Of a stretch of 64,000 nucleotides of DNA, positions 28,379 through 38,724 are shown piece after piece. The translations under genes were made by a program, and so were the position numbers. The notes under the pieces were generated by a model that did not search any database, was not told the DNA's origin, and saw only the letters and a list, made by a program, of their open reading frames with translations. The stretch lies in the NCBI GenBank assembly GCA_011503125.2, contig WWBZ02000007.1:868001-932000 (forward strand), in the 5' to 3' direction. Each line of letters starts with the position of its first letter. The stretch's first letter is position 1. Source of the DNA: Botryosphaeria dothidea. Taxonomy: Eukaryota > Ascomycota > Dothideomycetes > Botryosphaeriales > Botryosphaeriaceae.

Positions 28379-31300
28379 GGCGTCGGAGGGGCTATCGGAA
28401 GACGCGCGAGTCGCGGCCAATGTGGTGCAGGTAGTGGGTAGCACAGGAGGTGCGTGGTGATGTGGGTGCTGCGGAGATGATCAGGAGGAGGCACCGGCCA
28501 TTGCCGCGTCCCTGCGATGGCGTTTCCTGATAAACCGCGGTGCGGCGCGACGAGGGATGGTACGAAGATGCCGCACGACGATAAGAGAGGACGGAGACGG
28601 CATCGTTGAACGGGCGAGCGGCGGCGTGTTGGGAACAACGTCATTCGTCGCGTTTCCGACGTCTCGCGTCGCCAGCATGTGAAAGTCGAGCCAGAGCCAG
28701 AGCCAGAGCTAGGGCAGGGAAGGAGCTTCGCTCGCTCGCTCGCTCCAGAGCTGCACCGACCGACCCCGGCTCCGACGTCGTTCGTCGCCCAAGTCCCACA
28801 ACACCATCTTCGCAATATGCACACAGCGAGCTCTGGCCGCCTGTAGCTGGTGACTTTGATCAACACTCAATTGTTCGCCGCCGTGCTGATGACGCTCCAT
28901 GTGTCCGGGACGACTAAGTCGCCTGGCTGCGCGCCCCTTGGCTCCGCAGCGCTCCACGCTCAATACAGCCCCGCGTCTCGCCGTGCATCCCTCTTGTTCT
29001 GGTGGCCAAATGCAAGGAGATGGCGCTCCGTCACACGCACACTACTCCAATGGCGCACGCCATTATCGGAAAACTGCAACCTGAGCTGCTTCGGGAATGC
29101 TATCGACGGGCAAGGAGGTTACGCGCATCGCGGCGCTCTCGGCTCAAGGTGGGGAAGGCACGACACGGGTGGGGTTGCCAGCCAGGCCACGTCAAATTTC
29201 AGCCGCACTCTGCTCTCATATCTTCTGATCTGCCCGTCTTTCCGCCGTCGAACCTTGCTGCCTATTTTCCTGCCATTAGCGCTGCTGCCTTTCCTCTCAT
29301 GCGTCAAGAGCCTCATTCACCGAACGCCGGTGAACACTTCACAGTCCTTCTCCGCGAATGGCCTCTCAGCCTCGCATCATCTCCTCTCCATCTCTCCTCA
29401 CTGGCTCTTTTCCGCATACCCCCATTGGCCACTTCTCTTGAGACATGAATGGTCTAGACGCCTTGCCTTGCGTCTTGGTGATGGATCGGGGGCTGGCCTC
29501 GTCGTCATGCCTTGTCTCCACTTATCAATCATCGAAGGCTTTCTTGAAAGAAAGAAAGAAAGATGAATTGCTCTCCCGAGGCTACGCGGCTCTCACAATG
29601 TTCATAAAAGAGGGCCACTTCACCGCTTCTTTTCTCCCACGGGTAGGCCAAGGCCCATGTTGACGTCTATAGACGCATCGCAGAATCCCCGTCGCCGCCC
29701 CGGTCACGTCTCTACTAGCGCGTTTCTGCCTGGGGAAGAGCCGCACGCCACCTCATTGCTCTCGTCATTTCCCCCTCCCGCTGCACCTCAATGGACTCTC
29801 AATTCTAGTTGGACGTACGATTGGACCCCAGTCGCTCTCTGTCGGCCCTTGGCATTGCCCCTCTTACCTGCTTTCCTCACTTGCAGGCAACAAGGTTGGC
29901 GCAGCACTCGGAAGTCTTGTCGTCTCCGCATCCAGCGCCACGAAATTGCCTGTTGAGGCCACAAGTCAGACATCACGTCCAAAGTCCCATCTACCGGGCC
30001 GTGCTTGGGGAGACAGAGGCTGTGTGTGTACGTCGGAGGTTCCTGTGAGCTGCCTGCTCGCCTGCTCAGGTTTGTTCTGGAGGCCGCCCTGCTAAGTCCA
30101 GTGCTACTTGGAGCTTGCTGCGCAATAAGGCTAAATCCAAGGTTGCTTCAAGGCTCTCCCACCCAGCCATCCATCCTGCCGGTGAGGATCCTCACCGGCC
30201 CTTGGCCTTTCCTATCTTTTGACTTTCTCGCTTTGAACGGTAATTGGCTATGCCCTCTGGCCCATCCCGATCTGCTCTTTCACCTCGACTCGAGATTAAT
30301 CAACGCATCGTCGTTGATGTGTCATTCCCCGGCAGATATGCAGATCTATTATCAGTCATAAATTACACAAAGTGCGATTATGCAACCTCATACCCACTGT
30401 CACAGTCTTCCTCTTTGTGCTTGATCTTACTGGTTGATTTTGGCGGCTCAAATCCTAGGATAGGCTGCAGAAGACCCTTGCTAGCAGTCGGCACTTCCGG
30501 CCGTTGCAAGCAAACCTAAATTTCGAAGCCAGCTTCTGTGCAAGCCTTTCGTGCCTGTTCTGGGAGAAGAAAAACGAAACAAAAACGTCTTAAGCTAGAG
30601 GGGCTAATTGGCTATTCTGAGAGTGGCAGATCCACCTTCGCTCATCCTCAGCCTCCGCTCGGACCTTCGTTTCACCTTCAGTTGGCTGGTTGTTGATTGA
30701 TTGCCAGACCAGATCTTCGTCAGTGTCGTTCACCCAGCAGTGTCCCGTGCGTGCGGCCTCATGCGAGTAAGCATTCCCCGGTTCCTCCTCCCCGTTCACT
30801 CTCTCTGATGGTCTTACGTTGCCGCAAAGTGACACTATTCGTCTATCTCCACAAATACCATCCAACCAAACACTCCTGTCATGGGCATGGCCGTCGGTGC
30901 GAGGTCGATGCCTCGGCCTCCCGTCCCCCACGTCGGCCAGGGCCAACCCGCCACGCTCCTCTTACATACTACCCGCTGCCCAAATCGTTTATGGGGCCCT
31001 TCCAGAGTACGGATTTGGAGCCCGATATTGTTGCTGCCTTCGCCCAGGCCGGTCAGAGTGATTATCCACCGCTCTCTCTGCCATAGCCCTCATGGAAGGC
31101 TACCGCGTCCGCCATGTTCGGTGCGATGGCAGTGGCTCGGCCGTCCCCGAACCCAGCCATCAAAGGGCGCACGCACTATGTAGAGGCCGCCAGGGCAACC
31201 GCCATAGAGTCACGAGGGGCGGTATAGGGCGAGACTTCCCTTGTCAACTCCCGCCCCGTCTGACCGCAGCAGGGCAGATTGCGCAAAGCGCAACTCAGGC

Positions 31301-31566
31301 GTAGAGTCACAGCCACGGCTTTGAGATTTTGCATTTATGCTGAGCTCATGCTGTTGCTCTCAGTCTGTCTTCAAACATCTCGACTCCCTTCCCATTCAGC
31401 GACTATATCTCAACACCAACGCATTCAAATCTTCCATCTTCATCATCCAAGTCTGTCTGGCTCAATCCTGATTCTCCAACATCTCCTCAAGATCAAAGCG
31501 TAAACAGGATCTCCGACATGCTAGCTTCGATTTCTAACGGCTATCCTCCAGGACAAGACCCTCGAA
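28379..31566. other. About 3.2 kb with no convincing gene
   Basis: Holds microsatellites (GAGCCA repeat about 28681-28710, GCTC repeat about 28729-28745, GAAA repeat about 29548-29566) and many short frames with no family resemblance. The longest plus-strand frame (28850-29566) has the look of random GC-rich sequence. From about 31350 to 31510 the plus strand is CT- and CAAC-rich, like a fungal 5' untranslated leader, and probably starts the transcript of the next gene. The interval could house divergent promoters or a non-coding transcript; nothing in the sequence settles it. Confidence 0.4.
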
Positions 31567-32166
31567 ATGTGCAAAGCTCAGATCCCTTCCACCCAGTCCT
31601 CAGGGGCCTCTGTCTGTCCCTCCTCTTCAGGTAACGCAGAATTTTCTACTACGCCAAACGCTTTCTATTGCTGTCAATGTGGGCATGGGCCATGGCTCTG
31701 CGCGCTATACCCTGCTTGCGTGGAGTGTGGTCATCATTTCAACGCGTCATGCTGCACACCGGCTTATACCAGCGGCGAGCTTTCCTCTTCGGCCTTTTCC
31801 TTATCATCTTCGACAGTGTCCGGACAACAGCTAACATGTTCTGACCCCTCCAAAGCCACCACCAACAGCTCGTCGCTCTACAACGATGTTTGCAGTCTGA
31901 GCGCCAAAGCTTCCTCTGGAGATCTGACTGCGCCGAATTCTCGCATTCCCCCTCCCATTGCCCACAACACCTCCAGTCTTGATCCCTTCAACGCCAACAC
32001 TGGCTCATCCCTCGGTGGAGCCAATCCCATATCAGCACCTCCTGCTGATGGCGATGAGGTGTGGTACTGCTGTAGCTGCACGACTGGACCTTATCTCGTC
32101 GCACTGTATCCGGCCTGCACGGCCTGCCACCACAGTCGCTGCTACTACTGCAAGGTTGACGGTTGA
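31567..32166 (+). CDS. Small Cys-rich protein with a duplicated zinc-ribbon-like module
   Basis: 199 aa, single exon, no signal peptide. Two copies of one module sit at residues 33-63 and 166-195: each has an aromatic-CC-x-C start (FYCCQCGHGPW and WYCCSCTTGPY), then the shared ALYPAC, then a C-x2-C/H pair and a final Cys pair (C62, C63 and C192, C195). Cys positions 35, 36, 38, 51 and 54 match 168, 169, 171, 184 and 187. The linker between them is Ser/Thr/Pro-rich. This looks like two small zinc-binding domains of a type present in many fungal hypothetical proteins, usually as one copy. Zinc binding is inferred from Cys spacing; role unknown. A preceding upstream ATG at 31519 is in a different frame. 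Confidence 0.7.
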   Translation: MCKAQIPSTQSSGASVCPSSSGNAEFSTTPNAFYCCQCGHGPWLCALYPACVECGHHFNASCCTPAYTSGELSSSAFSLSSSTVSGQQLTCSDPSKATTNSSSLYNDVCSLSAKASSGDLTAPNSRIPPPIAHNTSSLDPFNANTGSSLGGANPISAPPADGDEVWYCCSCTTGPYLVALYPACTACHHSRCYYCKVDG

Positions 32167-33926
32167 GCGCTTTCAGTACGTTTCGGCTTCGCAGTAGACA
32201 GAATCTGAGCTGACTTTCTTTAGCACTCCCCTGTAACTATCCGATGCCACCCATCCAATCTACCCTTTTGCTCTCCTTTTGCTTTTATTAGATCATTCCG
32301 CTCTTCACTCAACATCATCCTGGTCACTATTAAGCATTGCGGTGGGCGTTCTCTCCTCTATCGAAATTTTCGTTTTCCTCATTGGCATCATGATGTAGAT
32401 ATACCCACACGTCACCTTCCTCTTTCCGCGGCATGGATTCGTTTGGCAACACAAGCAATGTACCACTGGAGTTTGTCTTGAGCACCGAAGCATACTTTTG
32501 ATTGTTTTCCTTAGCGTTTAGAACTATTGAGGCCGGGCGCTTCGACGAAAATACAATGACACAGCTGACACAACTTTGGGTCCTTGCGTTTATCTTGGCT
32601 TACCACAATCAGTATGCATGTTAAGATAGGATGCTGCCTAGCAACACAGGATCCGGATCGTTGTGTGACGAAGAGTACGTCATGGCGGTCAAAATAAAGA
32701 TGAGGCTGTCGGAACCGCCGTATAGGGTAAAGAATTCCCTAATAACAAAGCCTCATAAGCTCGCGGGCTGTGCTCGTCCAGGTTCGGGCCAGATCCGATC
32801 TGCGACACGATCGGATACGAGACATGAGGATCATTCGGCTGCTGGCCCAGCACAGCCTTCGCCCACAGCTCAGGCAATCTTCTAGAAGGAAAATCGCTCA
32901 GAAGATGGCTGAGTAAGGATGCCTGCTTCCGCGCAGCCGCGCGCTTTGGCCTCCATGTTGATAAATCACAGCCTTGTCGTTGCCTTCTTTGCCTGAAAAC
33001 GAGGCATACAGGTTGCGCTGTCTGGCTTCGTGTCTGGGGTTGATCTTTTCCCCGACTGGTTATGCCCACCAAAATATGACAGGGAATAGAAAAGAGGGAA
33101 GCCGCATACAAAAACCGAAGAGGCTAGCCGGATGCCACCCCCCCTACGCCTTCTTCCTCAAACCGCCTTATCTTCAAGGCACACTTGTACAGCTATTTTC
33201 ATTTCCACCAGGGTATATGTTGATGCGCCCTTCAACTCTCTGACTGCGATGCTTGGCGGTGAGGCGCAAAACAAACGAACGGGATGTCAGAAATCCTAGG
33301 CAGATCCTCAGCCGCACACTGCGCGCCTGTTTGATCACCAGCCGCGCGGCCCCTCTCCGATTCAGCCCCATCGTAAGGCAAGCGTCGTCGACCTGGTCTG
33401 CGGGTGGTCCTTCGCCTTGCGTCCTTGGCACTGTCTGGACTCAGCTGCGGTAGAGGAAACGATACGTATGCACCTGTAAAAAGACATTATTGTACAACAT
33501 AGTGAGTAGCGTTGCAGTTCTATACACAGCCCAAAGGTTTCTCGCCCCGAAAAGCAAGACGCTGCTTGGGCACCGAAATAACCCGGCATGGCTTCCACGT
33601 ATGCCCCGCCACAGTTGGACACACATGGTACAGATTTCTTTTTTTTTCCTTTTCTTCTCTTATGTTAGAGGGTGTAAACCTTGTGGTGTTTGCCCTTCCT
33701 TTCCTCTCGAACGCCATGCCCAATGCTCGCAGAATAAGCAGCCACCTGATCGAACTCTGGTCAACGCGCCAAAGCTTGCCAACTCGGCCCGGTGGCTTGT
33801 AGCAACACACCATCCGCCCACCAAGAATAGCCGTCCCGTCCTCAACCTCCGTTGTGAAGTCCATCCAGCATCCTTATTCTCGTCCACTTCATCCTTCAGT
33901 CCAACACCTATTCTCAGACCAACTGC
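32167..33926. other. Intergenic, about 1.76 kb
   Basis: No supported gene. A TTTTTTTTT run lies at about 33640. Plus and minus frames of 70-170 residues are present but have no recognisable motif. Confidence 0.4.
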
Positions 33927-34424
33927 TCATCTTCCGTCTCCGCCAGCACCGCCCTTCGTATCCTCGTCACCGTCCGTTCCTTTGACAGCGTCGAAGAGCG
34001 GCTTGCCAGCGTAGAGTTGGCCGCCCTTCTTGTCATTTTCGACGTCCAGCTCGTTGCTCAGGCCGACGGGCTTGTTGCCGCGGAAGCGCTTGCGCATGTC
34101 GACCATGCCGCGCTTGCATTCGCCGTAGCCCTTCTTCAGCTGCTGGCAGCGCGTGGGCAGCGTGTCGGAGAGCGGCGGGCGCAGGCAGTCGGAGGGCGAG
34201 TTACGGTAGACCATGATGCAGTCGCTGTTTTGGAGGCATTCTGCCAGTGCGGCGCCTATCGGAGAAGGCTGTTAGCGAAAGTAGGCTTCGTGTTGGGCAG
34301 TTTGTAGAATTGATGGCGAGAGCGGAATATAGAGGGCCAAGCGTCGGGAGGAAGGCTGTGGGGAGTGGATTGTGCGTTCGTGGAGTGGAGAGGACTCACG
34401 AATATCTTTACATGACGACGGCAT
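33927..34424 (-). CDS. PET191: Cytochrome c oxidase assembly factor Pet191/Coa5
   Basis: Two exons: 34424-34400 (MPSSCKDI) and 34255-33927, joined across a 144-nt intron (GTGAGT to GATAG); 117 aa. Twin CX9C-type motifs are visible: C5-C15 and C45-C55 are exact CX9C pairs, with a C21-C32 pair between. This layout and the MPSSCKDIRAALAECL start are those of Pet191/COA5, a mitochondrial intermembrane-space protein needed for complex IV assembly. The C-terminal about 45 residues are Gly/Asp/Lys-rich and disordered, longer than in yeast. The short first exon is below most gene-finder cut-offs. Confidence 0.92.
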
Positions 34425-35082
34425 GGTGACTTGTCCTGCGCAGGCGAATGGCGCGTTGCAATGGTGGGCTCACAAGTCGTTTAGAAGCTAGAAATTCGAG
34501 ATGCGCGACTGGCTGGCTCGCTGGCGCCGATCGGTCAGTCCACGCGCCAAGGCGACCGGGTTCTTCGTGCGGGCGCGGAGCCGGAGGTGAGCGGAAAACG
34601 GGCGTGACGGGCTTTGGACCCTTGTCCTGAGGTGCAGCTGCCGCCTGCGCCGGCGTCACTGCGACCCTGCCACCTCGACTCCACGCCCAAACCCGCCGAG
34701 GCGTAGCGTCCAGAAGGCTGAGGCGCCGACCTCCCCTCTCGCGCGCCCTCACCACTGCTGCTCTCTCCGCAGTCAGACACCCGCCTTTGTCGCTCGTCCA
34801 TCCTCCGCTGCGACGACACTCGGTACTCGGGCCGTGCGAATCGGGACCGGACGGCCTCTCGCTACAAACTATTGATACGCTAGCCCATCTTCCGCCGTTA
34901 CCATGCTCTACTATTAGGGAGAACATCCGGTCGCGAATTTCAACAGTCAAGCCCATCCCAACGTCCACCACCAAACCCTCCTCCTACCGCGCCCTTCTCC
35001 GCCAGATACAATTCCTCCGCGTCTCCCACGACCCGACCACGCACCACAAGCAGCTGCGCACAGCAGCCCCCACGCCGCCGCC
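34425..35082. promoter_or_regulatory. Divergent intergenic region between PET191 and PFA5-like gene
   Basis: About 660 bases between two outward-facing genes, so it should hold both promoters. The right end (about 34850-35080) is C-rich with CCACCACC and TCCTCC runs typical of fungal leaders. No TATA box is convincing. Confidence 0.4.
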
Positions 35083-36346
35083 ATGGCGCCCGCAGCGAAT
35101 CTCGCACCACAAACCCCAGCCTGTCGCGGGCCCAGCCAGCAGACGATAGCACGATGGTCGGCGGTGACGGTGCCGCTGATGATCCTCGCTATCGTCAGCT
35201 GGGCGTCGTACGTCGTCATCGGCAAGCTCGCGCTCGAGCGCCTCGTGCGCCGCGGCGAGCACGGCGCCGGCATCGCCGTCATCGCCGTCTACTGCGTCCT
35301 GCTCTTCACCACGGCCGTCGCCTATCTGCGCATCATCACCACCATCCGCGTCGACCCCGGACTGGTGTCGCTCGGGCGCGGCAGCGCGGACGAGAAGAGA
35401 CGGAAGCGCAAGGGCGGGCGGAGGCACCACCATCATCGGCATCCGCGCGAGGGGCATGGTGAGAGGAGGAAGTCGGGCGGGAAGCACCACTTGGGGAACG
35501 AGGGCGTGTTTGAGGACGAGGAGGGCAGGACGTGGGCGGAGAGGCAGTACGAGGAGAAACTGAAGCGGTTGGAGAAGTTTGTGCCGCGGGAGGTGTTCGT
35601 GTGCGATTATGATGGGCTGCCGTTGTGGTGCGACAAGTGTAGTAATTGGAAGCCGGACCGCACGCATCATTGCAGCGATCTGGGGAGGTGTGTGCGACGG
35701 ATGGACCATTTTTGTCCCTGGTAAGCTCTATTATGCCCCTGTCAGCAGCCAGTTCTAACGTATTCGAAGGGTCGGTGGTATTGTGTCTGAAACGACCATG
35801 AAGTTCTTCATTCAGTTCACCTTTTATGGCACCCTCCTCACGCTGTTCATTCTGATTGTCGATGCCATTCTATTGGCTCGGGATAAGTCGAATGGCCGCT
35901 CTATCGACTCGCATATGGCCGTTCTGCTCGGATTCGGCGGCCTCTTCACGCTATTTGCCGTGGGCATCTTCGGCAACACGTTCTTCATGACGCTTCGAAA
36001 CTTGACTACCGTGGAGGCTTTAAACCGTGCCAACGCGACCTATCATCTGTCCGTTCTCATTACGCCGTCCTGGTGCAATCGCAGGAACGACGAACAGTAT
36101 CCCTTCCGGACAACCACCTATCCCGGTGCTCCAGGCGCCCTCTATGCTATCCTCATGACGCGCCCGGGTGACAATCCGTGGGATCTGGGTACGCTCAAGA
36201 ATTGGAAGGCCGTGATGGGAGAGAGCGTCTTTGATTGGGTTTTGCCGCTCAGGTACAGCCCCTGCACGAATCATGATAGACAGGATTCAGAGTTCGAGTT
36301 TGGGACGGTAGTAGAGACGGTTAAGAGGGAGGCTACGGGATATTAA
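35083..36346 (+). CDS. pfa5: DHHC-family palmitoyltransferase, Pfa5-like, with a DHFC active site
   Basis: Two exons (35083-35720, 35770-36346), 49-nt intron splitting the codon after DHFCP; 404 aa. Membrane helices lie at about 25-48 and 60-85 before the cysteine-rich domain, and two after it ([19 protein letters not shown] and [19 protein letters not shown]). The cysteine-rich domain reads [15 protein letters not shown]...[11 protein letters not shown]; the catalytic motif is DHFC (Cys211), not DHHC. Yeast Pfa5 is known to use DHYC, and the SET-x-KFFIQF region after it suits the Pfa5 clade. The enzyme attaches palmitate to cysteines of membrane-associated proteins, probably at vacuole or plasma membrane. 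A basic His-rich loop of about 45 residues separates helix 2 from the catalytic domain. Confidence 0.85.
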
Positions 36347-37031
36347 TACAGTTTTTTTTTTCTCGCTTACGTACATTTTTTAAACAGTCGGGAAGGCAGT
36401 TGAAGAGGGGATTCACTTCGTTACAATGCATTTCGGCAGGGTGTTGAGCTTTTTTTTTTGGGGAGGGTCACTTCTTCGGATTATGACTTCACGACTTTTG
36501 ATACCCCCCAACTTTTTTGGATGCGGGATGATGGAGATTGATGCTTCGCTTGTACATTTTTTGTTAATGAATAATTTGGTTTCTTTTCATATTTTCTGCC
36601 TCTTTATTCGACACAGTATTTCCGTTCGTTCTTTCCTCTTCTACATGAAAGTACGGTCCCATCGTTCTTCTATATCCTCCCGTCCGAGAAACGACCAGAT
36701 GAAAATCGATCTGAAATTATCCGAACTATCGCGTGAACGAATAGGATAACGCCCATCCCCACGGCATTTCTTTTGTTTTGCGAGGTAACGGCACGTGCGA
36801 AAGCCTGGAGATGGTGTCAAGCATGTGATGACAGCGATGGCGGAGCAGTTTCGGGCCTAGTTCTGATGCCGAGTAAACGAGGTAGAATGACTACAACTCC
36901 ACCACGTAGCTTGATGTAATGTTTTCTGTTTCGGTTTAAAAGCAGGATCTTGTTACGCTCCTGCGCTTTTTATCTTGATTGAATTCAGAAATTCCTGTAC
37001 GATACCCTTCTCCTCGTTTCACTTCGGAGCA
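36347..37031. other. Intergenic
   Basis: 3' flank of the palmitoyltransferase (T-run at 36351-36360) and promoter of the CMD-like gene. No gene seen. Confidence 0.5.
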
Positions 37032-37963
37032 ATGGGTTCCGTGTCAGCATCTTGTCCAGCCTTGCCAGATATTGGGGACCTTTCTTCTCTTTTCCCTGAG
37101 GACTGCCGGGGTTCCGAGTACAGAATCGTCCATGTCTACGCGAGTGTGACACTGCTCGCCTTCGGCGCAGAGAAGCGGATACCAGAACTGTGGCAGCAGA
37201 TCGCGCAGCTGTACGCCAAAAACGAGGCCGCCCAAGCAACAGCCGCGGCAAGGCTGAGAGAAGGGCTTGTCAAAGCCAGCCCCCTGATCGGCTTCCCCAG
37301 AGTAAGTCATGTCCCCGGGCAGAACTTGCTTGTCCTCACCTTCCCAGCTTCCCATCAACTCACAATGACCACAGGCCATCAACGCCCTCGCAGCCCTCCG
37401 AACCTGCATCCAGCAGACCTCCTCTCCCAGCGTCCAGTCATCTCTGCAATCACCAGCTCCTCCCGCATGTCACGGGCTCCCTTGCTCCCTGGCCAAACCC
37501 ACGCAACGCGGACAAACCCTGTTCGACCAGACGTACGGGCAGCACGCGCAGCGGGTGCGGCAGAACCTGGACGATATTTCTGGCGACGCGCTCGGCGGGT
37601 TCGCCGTGCGGTGCATCTACGGCGAGCTGTTGGCGGAGGAGCGCGTGCTCAGCGCGAAGGAGAGCGCGGGGCTAGTGTTTATTACGTGTTTAGCGGCCGG
37701 GGCGGGACCGCAGGCTAAGGGGTGAGTTCTTTTTCTTCTTGCCTCTTTTTACTTCTTGTGTTGCCAATGTCCCTTTACGTGTTTTCGATGGCGAGAATCC
37801 AGACTGACGATTGGGTAGGCATATGTACGGGGCGAGGAATCTGGGGAACTCGGGCGAGGAGATTGCAGCGGCGGTCCAGCTGGTGAGGAGGATGGCAGAG
37901 GGGCTGGAAGTGAGGGTTGATCTTGAGGAAATGGATTTTCTGAAGAAAGTAAGGGATTGGTAG
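37032..37963 (+). CDS. Carboxymuconolactone decarboxylase/AhpD-like protein
   Basis: Three exons (37032-37301, 37375-37721, 37819-37963; introns of 73 and 97 nt), 253 aa, phases consistent. The N-terminal half is helical (YRIVHVYASVTLLAFGAEKRIPELWQQIAQLYA), and the rest resembles the fungal CMD/AhpD-like family: RLREGLVKASPLIGFPRAINAL, then the ESAGLVFITCLAAGAGPQAKGHMYGARNLG block where an intron falls. Bacterial AhpD is a Cys-dependent peroxidase partner with a CxxC; here I see no CxxC, so redox activity is doubtful. Fungal relatives are often mitochondrial or peroxisomal and of unknown role. Start chosen at 37032 because an earlier in-frame ATG (36975) adds a region with no conservation signs. 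Confidence 0.75.
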
Positions 37964-38724
37964 GGTGGTTGCAGAGAAAGGATGTGTTGTGTATCCAATT
38001 GGACGTCTTTATGACCACTTCTATGCTTTCTTCTTGCCCATTGGTCAAGCTGTGGTGGTGAAAGACGCTATCTACCAATGTCTAAGATTTCGTATTTTTA
38101 TCAGTTGAATGTGTTCAGGCCCGCAGGATGTCACATATTTTTCTCCATATGCTGACTCGCTCAGGCGAACGGCACCGGGATTCGCCTCGGTGATAGCGGT
38201 GCAGGAACGGATGGCGATATCGGCGCAAGAAGCAAAGACGGAGATTCCCCCAGCGGCGCCAAGTAGAGAGATACACATGCAGTTGAATGGGGCTCAAAAC
38301 CGGGGAAGAAGAAGGGCTAGAGATAAGGCAGGGTTGGAAGATTACGTCTCCTCGACGGGCGGATCTGTCGCTGGGACCGGGACTATATGCAGGCACGGGC
38401 GATCTGGTGGCTCTGCCCGGGACAAACAAACAGACTATGCCACGATAAGCAGGTAAAATACCGTCGGTGTTCGTCGGACCCGCCCGGCAGCGGCACGTGG
38501 GGTAAAGCTGTCGCTCAAAGTCAATCCAGCTGCTTGACTCGCTGCCGTCCCCGGCCTAACCCTGCCTTGCCGACTATGAAATAAAATGTCAGCTCTCACC
38601 GCGCTGCTTCCCAGCGAGCGCGCCGCCTTGCTATCCCTCTCTCTAACCTCCTGCTCCCTCGTTAGCAGCAGGCTGAGTCGCCCGTTCGGCTCGTCCATCC
38701 CTTCGTCATAACGCCGCCGCCGCA
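37964..38724. other. Intergenic
   Basis: No supported gene. The end (38590-38720) is CT-rich and likely the leader of the nucleotidase gene. Confidence 0.5.

Noticed and set aside
28850..29566. 238-codon plus-strand open frame
   Set aside because: No recognisable domain, composition of random GC-rich sequence and no splice or leader signals around it.
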